Source: Streptomyces sp. NBC_01716
Lineage (GTDB): Bacteria > Actinomycetota > Actinomycetes > Streptomycetales > Streptomycetaceae
Direction of reading: 5' to 3'
Assembly: GCF_036248275.1 (NCBI RefSeq)
Contig: NZ_CP109181.1
Span: 1,922,001-1,986,000 of the forward strand
Length of the DNA: 64,000 nt
This document shows positions 25,953-35,871 of the stretch, in pieces; position 1 is the first letter of the stretch; each line of letters opens with the position of its first letter. The position numbers and the translations under genes were made by a program. The notes under the pieces were generated by a model. The model was not told the origin of the DNA. It ran no database searches and saw nothing but the letters and a program-made list of their open reading frames with translations.

Positions 25953-27005
25953 TCACCGGCGCGCCTGGCCGGGCGCGGGGGCGGGCGCGAGGCCCGGGGC
26001 CAGGTCAGGGGCCAGCGTCGCGACGAGTACGGCCTTGATGGTGTGCAGCCGGTTCTCCGCCTCGTCGAAGACCACCGAGTGCGCGGACTCGAAGACCTCG
26101 TCGGTCACTTCGAGTTCCGTGAGCCCGTGGCGTTCGTGGATCTCCCACCCGACGACCGTCCCGAGGTCGTGGAAGGCCGGGAGGCAGTGCAGGAACTTCA
26201 CGTCCGGATTCCCGGTCGCGCTCAGCACGTCCATCGTCACGCTGTACGGGCCGAGCGCCGCGATGCGCTCGTCCCAGACCTCCTGCGGCTCCCCCATCGA
26301 CACCCATACGTCCGTGGCCACGAAGTCGGCGCCGCTGACACCCTCCGCGATGGACTCGGTGAGGGTGATGCGGGCGCCGCTGATCTCGGCGGCCTTGCGT
26401 GCCACGGCGACGACGTCGTCCGCCGGCCAGTAGGCGCGGGGCCCGACGATCCGTACGTCCATGCCCAGCAGCGCGCCGGTGACGAGGTAGGAGTTGCCCA
26501 TGTTGTAGCGGGCGTCGCCGAGGTAGGCGAAGACGATCCGGTCCAGCGGCTTGTCCGTGTGCTCGGTCATCGTGAGCACGTCGGCGAGCATCTGGGTGGG
26601 GTGCCAGTCGGCGGTGAGTCCGTTGAAGACGGGCACTCCGGCGTGGGCGGCCAGCTCCTCGACGGTCGACTGCGCGTCGCCCCGGAACTCGATGCCGTCG
26701 AACATCCGGCCGAGCACGCGGGCGGTGTCCTTCGCGGACTCCTTCTTCCCGATGTGCGAGCCGGCCGGGTCGATGTACGTCGTGGAGGCACCCTGGTCGG
26801 CGGCGGCCACCTCGAAGGCGCAGCGGGTGCGGGTGGATGCCTTCTCGAAGATGAGGGCGATGTTCTTGCCGCGCAGGAGCTGGACCTCGTTGCCCGCCTT
26901 CTTGGCAGCCTTGAGCCCGGCGGCCAGCTCGACCAGCCCACGGAACTCCTCGGCGGTGAAGTCGAGCTCCTTGAGGAAGTGGCGGCCTGCGAGTTGTATC
27001 GCCAT
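25953..27005 (-). CDS. argF: ornithine carbamoyltransferase (catabolic-type context)
   Basis: This 350-residue enzyme has all signature motifs: carbamoyl-phosphate binding STRTR (residues 57-61), HPTQ near 137, ornithine binding DVWVSMGEP, and [10 protein letters not shown] with the catalytic Cys. It interconverts ornithine plus carbamoyl phosphate with citrulline plus phosphate. It is encoded 138 bases after arginine deiminase on the same strand, as in arcA-arcB operons, so a catabolic direction is likely. No carbamate kinase (arcC) or antiporter (arcD) follows. The C-terminus has an Ala/Pro-rich tail ([16 protein letters not shown]) beyond the usual end. Confidence 0.93.
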   Translation of the reverse strand: MAIQLAGRHFLKELDFTAEEFRGLVELAAGLKAAKKAGNEVQLLRGKNIALIFEKASTRTRCAFEVAAADQGASTTYIDPAGSHIGKKESAKDTARVLGRMFDGIEFRGDAQSTVEELAAHAGVPVFNGLTADWHPTQMLADVLTMTEHTDKPLDRIVFAYLGDARYNMGNSYLVTGALLGMDVRIVGPRAYWPADDVVAVARKAAEISGARITLTESIAEGVSGADFVATDVWVSMGEPQEVWDERIAALGPYSVTMDVLSATGNPDVKFLHCLPAFHDLGTVVGWEIHERHGLTELEVTDEVFESAHSVVFDEAENRLHTIKAVLVATLAPDLAPGLAPAPAPGQARR

Positions 27006-27085
27006 GGTGGCTGCTCCTGCTTCGCGAATACGGGGACTGGGGGGATACCGGGACCTGTACGGGACCGATACAGAGACCTTGGAAC

Positions 27086-27112
27086 TATATACGCCATTCC
27101 GTATTGGTATAC
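27086..27112. promoter_or_regulatory. A/T-rich palindromic region before argF
   Basis: The gap between arcA and argF contains an A/T-rich island with overlapping inverted repeats: TATAC/GTATA arms around a 14-base centre and ATACG/CGTAT arms around a 6-base centre on the minus strand. Such A/T-rich dyads stand out in this genome. It may be a promoter or operator for argF, for example for ArgR or ArcR, though it does not clearly match the ARG box. Confidence 0.35.
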
Positions 27113-27143
27113 AGAGGGTCCTGAGGCCGGGCGGCCGCTTGGA

Positions 27144-28376
27144 TCACACGGCGTCCCGCTCGATCGGGCAGCTCATACAGCGCGGCCCGCCCCGCCCCCG
27201 GCCCAGCTCACTGCCACGGATCTCGATCACCTCGATCCCCTGCTTGCGCAGAAAGGTGTTGGTCGTGGCGTTGCGCTCGTACGCCACGACCACCCCCGGC
27301 TCCACGGCCAGCACGTTGCAGCCGTCGTCCCACTGCTCGCGCTCGGCCGCGTGCACGTCCTGGGTCGCGGTCAGGACACGGATCCTGTCCAGGCCCAGGG
27401 CGGCGGAGATCGCGCGGTGCATGTGCTCCGGCGGATGGTCGGTCACCTTGAGTTCGTTCCCGCCCGCGCCCGGCTCGATCGTGTACGAGCGGAGCATGCC
27501 GAGGCCCGCGTACTGCGTGAAGACGTCGCGGTCGACCATCGTCATCACCGTGTCGAGATGCATGAAGGCGCGCCGCTTGGGCATGTCGAGCGCCACGATC
27601 GTCCGGGCCGAGCCGGCCTCGAACATCCCGCGCGCCAGCATCTCGACGGCCTGCGGCGTGGTGCGCTCGCTCATCCCGATCAGCACGGCGCCCTCACCGA
27701 TGACCAGGACATCGCCGCCCTCGATGGTGGAGGGATAGTCGGCCTGCCCCTCCGACCAGTGGTGGAAGGGTCCGGCGTCCGGTCCGGTGAAGAGCGGGTG
27801 GTGCTTGTAGATCGCCTCGAAATGGACGGTCTCGCGCTGCCGGGCGGGCCAGCGCATCGCGTTGATCGAGACACCGTCGTAGATCCAGGCGGAGGTGTCG
27901 CGCGTGAAGATGTGGTTCGGCAGCGGGTCGAGCAGGAAGTCGTCCAGGTCCATGACATGGAAGCGGACGGAGGTCGGTTCGGCGTGACTGTCCAGGAACT
28001 CCCGCTTGGTCATCCCGCCGACCAGCGCCTCAGCGAGCTCGTCCGTCGGCAGCGAGTCGAAGACCGCGCGGAGGTGGTCGGTGGCGAGCGGCCCGTACTC
28101 CTTCTCGTCGAAGACACGGTCCAGGACGAGGGCGCGTGCCGTCGGGATGTCCAGGGACTCGCGGAGCAGGTCGCCGAAGAGATGGACCTTGACGCCACGG
28201 TCGCGCAGGACGTCGGCGAAGCCGTCGTGCTCCTCGCGCGCGCGGCGCACCCAGAGCACGTCGTCGAACAGCAACATGTCCTTGTTGCTGGGGGTGAGCC
28301 GCTTGAGCTCCAGGTCGGGGCGGTGCAGTATGACGCGGCGCAGCCGCCCGGTCTCGGAGTCGACGTGGAATCCCAT
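27144..28376 (-). CDS. arcA: arginine deiminase
   Basis: This 410-residue enzyme hydrolyses arginine to citrulline and ammonia. Family motifs are [19 protein letters not shown] near the start, the FTRDTSAWI segment, [33 protein letters not shown] and the C-terminal catalytic Cys in GPRCMSCPI. The ATG at 28376 begins [10 protein letters not shown], the normal N-terminus. The frame is open further upstream but without homology. It is the first gene of the arginine catabolic pair. Its product citrulline is the substrate for the downstream carbamoyltransferase, which would yield ornithine and carbamoyl phosphate. Confidence 0.95.
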   Translation of the reverse strand: MGFHVDSETGRLRRVILHRPDLELKRLTPSNKDMLLFDDVLWVRRAREEHDGFADVLRDRGVKVHLFGDLLRESLDIPTARALVLDRVFDEKEYGPLATDHLRAVFDSLPTDELAEALVGGMTKREFLDSHAEPTSVRFHVMDLDDFLLDPLPNHIFTRDTSAWIYDGVSINAMRWPARQRETVHFEAIYKHHPLFTGPDAGPFHHWSEGQADYPSTIEGGDVLVIGEGAVLIGMSERTTPQAVEMLARGMFEAGSARTIVALDMPKRRAFMHLDTVMTMVDRDVFTQYAGLGMLRSYTIEPGAGGNELKVTDHPPEHMHRAISAALGLDRIRVLTATQDVHAAEREQWDDGCNVLAVEPGVVVAYERNATTNTFLRKQGIEVIEIRGSELGRGRGGPRCMSCPIERDAV

Positions 28377-28486
28377 GCCCCCATCCTCGCGGATCGGGTG
28401 GCTTTCACACGGCGAATGCCCCAGAGACCGGGCGACGGGGTGACGGGGCCGGGGCCCCGGGCCCGCGAAGATCCGCCGGACGGGGC

Positions 28487-31078
28487 CTAGAGCCGGGGGT
28501 CGACCGGTTCCGACTCCAGTGCCAGCACCGCGAACACCGCCTCGTGGACGCGCCACAGCGGCTCGTCGTCCGCCAGCCGGTCCAGCGCTTCGAGGCCGAG
28601 CGCGTACTCCCGCAGCGCCAGCGACCGCTTGTGCCCCAGGAACCGGCCGCGCAGCCGCTCCAGACTCGCAGGCCGGGTGTACTCGGGGCCGTAGATGATC
28701 CGCAGGTACTCCCGCCCGCGCACCTTGATGCCCGGCTGCACCAGCCGACCCTTGCCGTCCCGTACGAGAGCCTGGAGCGGCTTGACGACCATGCCCTCGC
28801 CGCCGCGCCCGGTCATCTCCAGCCACCAGTCGACCCCGGCCCCCACCGACGCCTCGTCGCCCGTCTCCACGACCAGCCGCCGGGTGACCTGGAGCAGACC
28901 GGTCGGGTCGTGCTCGGTCAGGCGGTCGAGCCAGGCCAGCTGCCGGTCGTGCGGCACGGCGGCCAGACTGCGGCCCCGCGCGGCGAGGAGCTGGAACGGC
29001 GCGAGCCGTACGCCCTCCAGGCCGTCCGTCTCCCAGCAGTAGCGGCGGTACGGCTCCGTGAACGCCGCCGCGTCGGCGGCCCGTTCCCGCTGGCCGGCCA
29101 GCAGCGCGCCCACGTCGACGCCGCGGGCCACGGCCGCTTCGAGCGCACCCGTCACGGCCGGGAAGGCGGCGCCCGCAGCCGCGCCGACCGCCGCGTACTG
29201 CGTGCGCAGCAGGCCGGTGGCCTTCAGCGACCAGGGCATCAGCTCGGCGTCGAGGAGCAGCCAGTCCGTTTCGAGCTCGTCCCAGAGACCGGCGGCGCCG
29301 ACGGCCGTACGGAGGCGGCCCAGGATCTCCTCGGTGACCGCCGGGTCGTCGAAGAAGGGCCGGCCGGTGCGGGTGTGCAGGGCGCCGGTCGGTGCGTCGT
29401 GGCCGCCCGCGCCGCCGTCTGCGTCTGCGTCACCTATGCCGAAGCGCTCGCGCGCCACGGCCGCGTCGCGGCAGATCAGGGCCACCGCGCGCGAGCCCAT
29501 GTGCTTCTCCTCGCACACGACCCGCTCCACACCGTCGTCGCGGTACTGCGCGAACGCCTCGGCCGGGTGCTCCAGAAAACCGTCCTCGCGTGACGTCGCG
29601 GTGGGCGCCATGGTCGGCGGCAGGTAGGCGAGCAGCCGCGGGTCGACCGCGAAACGGCTCATGACCTCAAGGGCCGCCGCCGCGTTCTCCTCGCGCACCG
29701 CGAGCCGGCCCATGTGGCGGGTCTCCACGACACGCTTGCCGTGCACGTCGGCGAGGTCGAGCGGCCGGCCCTCACGGCCGCCGGGGGCCGCCGTGTGCAG
29801 CGGCTTCGCCGGCTCGTACCAGACGCGCTCCGCCGGTACGTCGACCAGCTCACGCTCGGGCCAGCGCAGCGCCGTCATCCTGCCGCCGAAGACGGCGCCG
29901 GTGTCGAGGCAGATGGTGTTGTTGATCCAGGAGGTGTTCGGTACGGGGGTGTGCCCGTACACGACCGCCGCCCGGCCCCGGTAGTCCTCGGCCCACGGGT
30001 AGCGCACGGGCAGGCCGAACTCGTCCGTCTCGCCGGTCGTGTCGCCGTACAGCGCGTGCGAACGGACCCGGCCCGATGTGCGGCCGTGGTACTTCTCCGG
30101 CAGTCCGGCATGGCAGACGACCAACTTGCCGCCGTCCAGGACGTAGTGGGAGACAAGACCGTCGATGAAGGCCAGCACCTCCGCGCGGAAGGCGTCGTCC
30201 TCCTTCTCCAACTGCTCGACGGTCTCGGCGAGTCCGTGGGTCAGCTGGACCTTGCGGCCCTTGAGCCGGCGGCCGAGCTTGTTCTCGTGGTTGCCCGGCA
30301 CGCACAGCGCGTTGCCCGCGGCGACCATGCGCATCACGCGGCGCAGCACGCCGGGGCTGTCGGGGCCGCGGTCGACGAGGTCACCGACGAAGACCGCCGT
30401 ACGGCCTTCGGGGTGCGCACCGTCGCCGTCCGGGTAACCGAGCTCGGCCAGCAGTGTGTCCAGCTCGGAGCGGCAGCCGTGGATGTCGCCGATGATGTCG
30501 AAGGGGCCGGTGAGGTGGGTGAGGTCGTTGTAGCGGCGCTCGGTGACGACCTCGGCGCGCTCGACCTCTTCGACGGTGCGCAGGATGTGGACCTTGCGGA
30601 AGCCCTCGCGTTCGAGCCCGCGCAGCGAACGGCGTAGTTCCCGCTGGTGGCGCTTGATGACATGGCGGGGCATGCCGGCGCGGTCGGGGCGGGCGGCGTT
30701 GCGTTCGGCGCATATCCCTTCGGGGAGATCGAGGACGATGGCGATGGGCAGCACGTCGTGCTCCCTGGCGAGCCGCACGAGCTGCCGGCGGCTCTCCGGC
30801 TGGACGTTGGTGGCGTCGACCACCGTGCGGCGGCCGGCGGCGAGGCGCTTGCCCGCGATGTAGTGGAGTACGTCGAAGGCGTCGCCGCTGGCGCTCTGGT
30901 CGTTCTCGTCGTCGGCGACGAGGCCGCGGCAGAAGTCGGAGGAGATGACCTCGGTGGGCTTGAAGTGGGCGCGCGCGAAGGTCGACTTGCCGGAGCCGGT
31001 GGCGCCGATGAGGACGACGAGGGAGAGGTCGGTGACGGGCAGGGTGCGGGTCTCGTTGGTCGTGGGGTTGTCGTTCAT
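28487..31078 (-). CDS. pnkp: polynucleotide kinase-phosphatase of RNA repair
   Basis: This 863-residue bacterial Pnkp has three modules. Residues 1-170 are a 5' polynucleotide kinase (P-loop GATGSGKST, residues 25-33). Residues about 185-490 are a metallophosphoesterase ([21 protein letters not shown], then [10 protein letters not shown]). The rest is a ligase-type adenylyltransferase (EEKHMGSRA with the nucleotidyl Lys, then [10 protein letters not shown]). With Hen1 it heals and seals ribotoxin-cut tRNA. The ATG at 31078 follows AAGGAGGAGA and overlaps a stop as ATGA. That stop ends a 22-codon remnant of hen1, so pnkp was originally translationally coupled to it. Its native promoter region is now 16 kb away. 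Confidence 0.95.
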   Translation of the reverse strand: MNDNPTTNETRTLPVTDLSLVVLIGATGSGKSTFARAHFKPTEVISSDFCRGLVADDENDQSASGDAFDVLHYIAGKRLAAGRRTVVDATNVQPESRRQLVRLAREHDVLPIAIVLDLPEGICAERNAARPDRAGMPRHVIKRHQRELRRSLRGLEREGFRKVHILRTVEEVERAEVVTERRYNDLTHLTGPFDIIGDIHGCRSELDTLLAELGYPDGDGAHPEGRTAVFVGDLVDRGPDSPGVLRRVMRMVAAGNALCVPGNHENKLGRRLKGRKVQLTHGLAETVEQLEKEDDAFRAEVLAFIDGLVSHYVLDGGKLVVCHAGLPEKYHGRTSGRVRSHALYGDTTGETDEFGLPVRYPWAEDYRGRAAVVYGHTPVPNTSWINNTICLDTGAVFGGRMTALRWPERELVDVPAERVWYEPAKPLHTAAPGGREGRPLDLADVHGKRVVETRHMGRLAVREENAAAALEVMSRFAVDPRLLAYLPPTMAPTATSREDGFLEHPAEAFAQYRDDGVERVVCEEKHMGSRAVALICRDAAVARERFGIGDADADGGAGGHDAPTGALHTRTGRPFFDDPAVTEEILGRLRTAVGAAGLWDELETDWLLLDAELMPWSLKATGLLRTQYAAVGAAAGAAFPAVTGALEAAVARGVDVGALLAGQRERAADAAAFTEPYRRYCWETDGLEGVRLAPFQLLAARGRSLAAVPHDRQLAWLDRLTEHDPTGLLQVTRRLVVETGDEASVGAGVDWWLEMTGRGGEGMVVKPLQALVRDGKGRLVQPGIKVRGREYLRIIYGPEYTRPASLERLRGRFLGHKRSLALREYALGLEALDRLADDEPLWRVHEAVFAVLALESEPVDPRL

Positions 31079-31143
31079 GCGGCCTTCTCCTCCTTCGTGG
31101 TCGTGACGGCCATGGTGAACACCGCCATCTGTGTGGGCGGCCC
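31075..31143 (-). pseudogene. hen1: severed 3' end of hen1
   Basis: The minus strand here reads 22 sense codons and a TGA: GPPTQMAVFT, then [16 protein letters not shown] is exactly where the large hen1 fragment at 47805 leaves its homology, and P-T-Q-M-A-V-F is the usual Hen1 ending. The TGA overlaps the pnkp start (ATGA). Upstream of 31143 the frame is no longer Hen1-like. This stretch is therefore the original end of hen1, cut off by the insertion at 31144-47804. Confidence 0.9.
31132..31143 (+). repeat. island junction repeat, left copy
   Basis: TGTGGGCGGCCC at the pnkp-side junction matches TGTCGGGGGCCC at the hen1-side junction (47805-47816) in 10 of 12 positions and in the same orientation. 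Both encode Gly-Pro-Pro-Thr of Hen1 on the minus strand. The pair marks the insertion target. Confidence 0.6.
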
Positions 31144-31439
31144 GAACTCTCCGATAGGACATACTTCCTTGACAGGATCAGGGCCATACCCCCGATTCTC
31201 ACAGCGGCGATCGAGACGACTCGCCGCGCGATCCGCTGTTACGTCTATGCACGTATCTCACAGGACCGCACCGGCGCACCTGGGTACAGGCCGGGCTGAT
31301 CGACCTCTCCACCCCACACGGCCGTATGACCGCGCGCATCCTTGGAGCCGGAGCATCTGCTGAAGCTGCGCAGCACTGCAGATGCTGTTTCGTTCTCGTA
31401 CCAGCGAGTGACCAACTGCGTGAGCCTTCCGAGGCCGCG
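31144..31439. other. left island edge, no gene seen
   Basis: This is non-coding sequence. TTGACA on the plus strand at about 31169 lacks a convincing -10 partner. On the minus strand this stretch now forms the upstream region of pnkp and must supply or receive any new promoter. I see no clear promoter in it. Confidence 0.4.
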
Positions 31440-31533
31440 GCCGAGGAGATCTCGGGCCTGCTGCAGCGCCAGGCCGAGGTGCCGGACGTGCGGGATCCGC
31501 GTGGCGTGCGGCATGCGCTGGTCGTCCTGCTAG
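31440..31533 (+). pseudogene. ISAs1 family transposase N-terminal fragment
   Basis: A frame reads EISGLLQRQAEVPDVRDPRG and then VRHALVVLL, matching the N-terminal H-repeat-associated region of ISAs1 transposases (a VPDPRxxxGxRHxL motif). It stops abruptly at a CTAG followed by the left end of an IS5 element, so the ISAs1 copy was interrupted and its remainder lost. Confidence 0.55.
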
Positions 31534-31570
31534 GCCGTTTCGTTCGGATCATCTGATCGTTGGTCCGGGT

Positions 31571-32345
31571 GTGCCGTTGACCGACGCGCAGTGGGCGCGG
31601 ATTGAGCCGTTGCTGCCGGACCGGACGCCCCGGCGGGGTGGCCGGTGGCGGAATCACCGTGAGGTGATCGATGCGATCGCGTGGAAGTTCCGGACCGGAT
31701 CGCAGTGGGTGCACCTGCCGGAGAAGTACGGCAACTGGCGGGGGGCTACAACCGGTTGAGGATGTGGGCCGTCGACGGCACCTGGGAGCGGGTCTTCACC
31801 GCGCTGATGGCCCAGGCCGACGCCGATGAGGACCTGAACTGGGCGGTCTCGGTGGACTCCGCGATCGTGCGCGCACATCAGCACGCGGCCGGGGCCCGTG
31901 AAAAGGGGCCCCGGCCGGCGAGCCGCACGATCATGCCATCGGCCGGTCCCGCGGCGGGCTGACCACGAAGGGCCACCTCGCGGCCGACGACCGGTGCAGG
32001 CCCTGGCCTTCGTGCTGACCGCCCGGCAGGCGGGCGACGCGCCCGCCTTCACCCACGTGATGGCCCGCCTGCGCGTTCCCCGACCACGGGGACGGCCCCG
32101 CACCCGGCCCGATGTGGTCCTGGCCCACAAGGCGTACTCCTCCCGCGCGATCCGCGAGCACCTGCGCAAACGCGGAATCCGGGCAGTCATCCCTATCCCG
32201 GCCGATCAACGGGGCCACCGACTGCGCCGGGGCAAGCCAGGGCGGCAGACCACCCGCGTTCGACCGCAACGCATACAAACAGCGAAACACCGTCCAGCGC
32301 TGCATCAACAAGCTGAAGCAATGGCGCGGCATCGCCATCCGCTAC
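31571..32345 (+). pseudogene. IS5 family transposase, multiply frameshifted
   Basis: This degraded IS5-type (IS427-like) transposase needs about four frame changes to read through. In order it reads PLTDAQWARIEPLLPDRTPR, then RLRMWAVDGTWERVFTALM with SVDSAIVRAHQHAAGA, then EPHDHAIGRSRGGLTTKGHL, then FVLTARQAGDAPAFTHVM with PDVVLAHKAYSSRAIREHL, and finally AYKQRNTVQRCINKLKQWRG before diverging at about 32345. The DDE residues are scattered across frames, so it is inactive. The likely left end follows a CTAG at about 31530. The right end is missing. Confidence 0.85.
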
Positions 32346-32463
32346 GACACGACCGCACATTCTTCCCACCGCGCCCCCACTGCTGCCCGTGGCCGAGGAC
32401 AGCGATCACCACGAAGCCAGCGAGACGCACGCAAGACAGATAACGAATGAGGCTACAGAGGCC

Positions 32464-32954
32464 ATGCAGGAATCAATTATTACTCTCACCCGTACGGCAG
32501 GAACGGAGACAGCGGCCTCGCACCCCGCCGCCCAGGTCGGGCTGCCCGCCGACGAACCGTCCGCATCTGTTCTGGTCGCCACGCCGCACGAACTGCTGTT
32601 GCTCCTTGAGCGCGCCGGGCTGAACACCGGACAGATTGGCGAGCCGTACGGGGCCCAGGAGACGGCCGTCATAAGGCAGTTGCGCGGCCTCGATGTGAAG
32701 CCCCGGCAGGGACCGGCTCCTGAGGGGCCCCGGGTTGTCTTGGTAGGCGCCCAGGCCGAACGAGGCCAGGTCGTTGACCGCCCCGACCGCGTACTGGTCA
32801 CAACCGCTCACAGCCCTGGCCGGCACTCACCCCCGGCTCGATCTCGCCAGGGCGGTGCATCGTCGGGCATTCCGCAGCATGCTGGTCGAGAAGCCGCCGA
32901 GCGGGTTCGTGCCGGCGCCGGAGAGCTGACCAGCGCCGACGCGGACTGCTCGAC
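32464..32954 (+). other. uncertain short coding fragment
   Basis: From ATG 32464 (AGAGG just upstream) a frame runs through PHELLLLLERAGLNTGQIGE and on for about 85 residues before becoming low-complexity, and it then overlaps the end of the TAT-signal gene. The LERAGLNTGQIGEPYGAQETAV segment could be a helix-turn-helix. The opposite strand is also open here. I do not recognise a family, and it is probably a remnant. Confidence 0.25.
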
Positions 32955-34925
32955 TCAGCTCACCGGCTCGACACGGAGATCCACGGAGAGGGTCCCGGAA
33001 AAGCTGATGGTGAGGATGCGATGAGTGCGATTGCCCAGGTATGACCGGTCCATCGGAGCATACTTCGCTTCACGGCCCACTCCCCAGTCGATGATGAACC
33101 TCATGCTTCCGCGGGTGACGGTGAGCCCTCGGGTGACGGTGATCGTCTCCTGTCCGTAGGGCGCCGGCGTGCCGTTCGCGAAGGCCACTTGATCTCCGGT
33201 GCCGATGATGAGAGGGATGCGTTCGCGGGAGGCTCCCGGTGTGGTGAGCACACGCCTGATTCCATCAGCGCGATGCGTCACGTCCGTTCTCACAGCGCCG
33301 TCCGCGGTCACGTACCTCGTGGTGAACACGCCCGCGTATCCGGTCAGCGCGTCCGCCGGGATGACGGCACCGGACGCCGTCGACCCGGCATGGTGCGTCG
33401 CGCTCACCGGGCCACGTGAGGAGGCGGTGCCGACGGTGTCGGCCACGGTCGTCCAGTCATCCGGACCTGTGCTGTTGACTGTGAGGGCGAGCATGCCCGC
33501 GACGGGGTGCCAGAAGGCGTTCGTCCCCATCCGCTGGAGCGAGTTCTGCCGCACGCCGTAGAGACCGGCGGTGTAGTAGCCGGGACGGCGGACGAACACG
33601 TACTGCTGGTTGAGGGTGCCCTTGCGGAGTTCGGTGAACGTGGACTCGCGCAGATAGCGCAATGCGGCGACCTGTGCGTCGCGCTGGGCTCCAGGGATCC
33701 CGAGCGGGGCCTGCGGGACGTGCATGTGCAGCCGCGGCGACGAGTCCTGTTTCTGCCGAGGCGAGACCGGCGCCGTGGAGTCCCTCCAGGCGTTGCGCGC
33801 TTGCGTCTTCTCCTCCGAGCTGGCGAAGAACGCGCCCAGGGCAGGCACGTGGGGCACCAGGGTCCGCGCGAGCGCGCTGCGGTCCACGTCGTCCACCGGG
33901 GTGGTGACGAACGTCGCGACGATGTTGCGCGCGCTCGTCCCGGAGAGGATGAAGCCCTCCTTGCGGCCGGGTTCCATGACGACGATGTACCCCCACCAGG
34001 CGGCGAACCGCTCGGCCAGCTGGATGATGGCCGGGTCCGGCAGCCGCTTGTACAGCGCGCCGAGATCAGGGAGCATCACGTCGAAGTTGTACCCGGCGTC
34101 CGGTGCGACGGGCTCGTGGAAGAACCCGGCGGGCGCCTGTCCGTCCTTGAGGATGATCTGCAGCCGGTTCGGGACGGAGGCGCTGACGGCCGGTTCGCCG
34201 AGGACGTGTGCCGCTTCGACGACGCCGGAGAGCCCCGCGACGACCTGGTTGGCGAACTGGACCGGGCGGTTCCAGTGCGGACGGGAGGTGTCGACGAGCC
34301 ACGCGGAGCTGTCGCGGATGGCGTCGCGGATCTGCAGTCGGCGGTCGTAGAGCTCACCGGCCGCGCGGAGGTCCCGGAGGACGGCGGCGAGCGCGACGGT
34401 GCCGAACCCGGTCGGGGAGAGGTGGTGCTCGGTCGGCGAGTACTCCGGGTACGACCCGTCGGCGTGCTGCAGGGAGAGGTAGTAGCCGAGGGCGGCGTCC
34501 AGGCGCGCGAGGAGCGCGGGGTCGCGGTAGTACGGGTTCCACGGCCGATCGTTGGCATAGAACCACGAGAGGGTGGCGACGTGCTCCATGATCCGGGAGT
34601 TGTACGGCTCGTTGGGCGTGCGCCACCAGCCGTCCTCCATCCACCCGTAGTTCGGCGCGACGTCCCGGACGCTGTTGGCGAGCGGAGCGACGATCATCAG
34701 GTACGCGGCCAGTACCTGCTCGTTGGGCGCGAACTGGGTCCGCACCGGCTGCCCGGCCGGGAGCGGGGCGACGAGTGGCAGCACGGTGCCGTCCGATGTC
34801 GCCAGCGCGGGCGCCGCTCCCGCATTCCCTATCCCGATCACCGCCGCGGTGGTGCCGACGCCGACCAGGAAGTTACGTCGGCTGAGCGCCGGCAGCATCG
34901 GTGGGCGTGTCTGATCCTCATGCAT
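32955..34925 (-). CDS. TAT-exported protein, probable glycan-active alpha-toroid enzyme
   Basis: This 656-residue protein begins with a twin-arginine signal (SRRNFLVGVGTTAAVIGIG, residues 15-33). Residues about 60-330 are helix-rich with a repeated W/Y pattern (YGWMEDGWWRTPNEPYNSR, LQHADGSYPEYSPTEHHLSP), resembling the (alpha/alpha) toroid of polysaccharide lyases and unsaturated glycosyl hydrolases. The C-terminal 250 residues are beta-rich (GYYTAGLYGVRQNSLQRMG, FANGTPAPYGQETITV), as in lyase superfamilies such as PL8 or heparinase-like enzymes. No exact family is recognised. It is the last gene of the sugar ABC-importer operon, so a role in processing the imported mannoside polymer outside the cell is inferred. 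Confidence 0.7.
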   Translation of the reverse strand: MHEDQTRPPMLPALSRRNFLVGVGTTAAVIGIGNAGAAPALATSDGTVLPLVAPLPAGQPVRTQFAPNEQVLAAYLMIVAPLANSVRDVAPNYGWMEDGWWRTPNEPYNSRIMEHVATLSWFYANDRPWNPYYRDPALLARLDAALGYYLSLQHADGSYPEYSPTEHHLSPTGFGTVALAAVLRDLRAAGELYDRRLQIRDAIRDSSAWLVDTSRPHWNRPVQFANQVVAGLSGVVEAAHVLGEPAVSASVPNRLQIILKDGQAPAGFFHEPVAPDAGYNFDVMLPDLGALYKRLPDPAIIQLAERFAAWWGYIVVMEPGRKEGFILSGTSARNIVATFVTTPVDDVDRSALARTLVPHVPALGAFFASSEEKTQARNAWRDSTAPVSPRQKQDSSPRLHMHVPQAPLGIPGAQRDAQVAALRYLRESTFTELRKGTLNQQYVFVRRPGYYTAGLYGVRQNSLQRMGTNAFWHPVAGMLALTVNSTGPDDWTTVADTVGTASSRGPVSATHHAGSTASGAVIPADALTGYAGVFTTRYVTADGAVRTDVTHRADGIRRVLTTPGASRERIPLIIGTGDQVAFANGTPAPYGQETITVTRGLTVTRGSMRFIIDWGVGREAKYAPMDRSYLGNRTHRILTISFSGTLSVDLRVEPVS

Positions 34926-35007
34926 CGTCTCGACTCCTTCGTCTCTCGACCGGGGCGATGAGGTCAGCGGCGGCGTCCGGTCCGCGTCGTCGCTGTGGTG
35001 GGTCAGC

Positions 35008-35871
35008 TCATCCCTTGAGCCCCGTCTGGGCGAGGCCCTGGACGAACTGCTTCTGTGCGATGAGGAACACCACGAGGATCGGGACGACGGTCAGCGACGC
35101 GGCGCCGAGCTGCGTGTTCCACATCTGCTCGCCGTAGAAGTCCTGATAGCGCGTGATCGCGAGCCCGAGCGTGAAGTTCTCGGGGGTCCGCAGGAAGATG
35201 AGCGCCTCGAAGTACATGTTGAACGAGCGCAGGAACGCCATGATCCCGACCGCCGCGATCGCCGGCGTCGCCAGCGGGAGGGCTATCCGGAAGAACACCC
35301 CGGCACGTGACACGCCGTCCAGCCGTGCGGCCTCCTCGTATTCCTTCGGGAAGCTGAGGAAGTGCTGCCGGAAGATGAACACGGAGACGACCGCCGTGGG
35401 CCCGAAGATCGGCAGGATGATGAGCGGCCAGTGCGTGTTGGTGAGACCCATCGCCTTGACCGCCGTGAAGATCGGGATGATCGTCACCTCGGTCGGCACC
35501 ATCATCGTGGCGAGCATGAGCGTGAACGCCGCGTTGCGCAAAGGGAAGCGGATGCGGGCGAAGGCGTAGCCCGCCATCGCCGACAGCAGGATCGATGCCG
35601 CGGTGACGACCACCGCGATGTACATCGAGTTGCCGTACTGCCGCAGGAACGGCTGCGCGGTGAACACCTGCGCGAATCCGTCCAGCGTCCACTCCCTGGG
35701 CAGCAGGGTGGGGGGCTGGAGGAAGATCTCGTTCGCCGGCTTGAACGACGAGAAGAACATCCACAGCGTCGGATAGAGGAACGGGATGGATGCGACCACG
35801 AGCAGCACGTACAGCGTGACGGTCGTCACCCGCGAGCGGCTGCGTGCCGCCCTCGATGCATCAGACCTCAT
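35008..35871 (-). CDS. sugar ABC importer permease, MalG type
   Basis: This 287-residue protein has six membrane helices and the permease EAA loop (EYEEAARLDGVSRAGVFFRIALPLATP), which docks the ATPase. The first helix is preceded by basic residues (RSDASRAARSRSRV). It forms the importer with the MalF-type permease and the lipoprotein encoded upstream. Its ATG overlaps the end of the MalF-type gene by 11 bases. No ATPase gene is present in the locus; Streptomyces importers of this class commonly share the MsiK ATPase encoded elsewhere. Confidence 0.92.
   Translation of the reverse strand: MRSDASRAARSRSRVTTVTLYVLLVVASIPFLYPTLWMFFSSFKPANEIFLQPPTLLPREWTLDGFAQVFTAQPFLRQYGNSMYIAVVVTAASILLSAMAGYAFARIRFPLRNAAFTLMLATMMVPTEVTIIPIFTAVKAMGLTNTHWPLIILPIFGPTAVVSVFIFRQHFLSFPKEYEEAARLDGVSRAGVFFRIALPLATPAIAAVGIMAFLRSFNMYFEALIFLRTPENFTLGLAITRYQDFYGEQMWNTQLGAASLTVVPILVVFLIAQKQFVQGLAQTGLKG

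Noticed and set aside
26043..28490. 815-codon open frame opposite argF and arcA
   Set aside because: Both genes on the minus strand carry full catalytic motifs; the plus frame has none.
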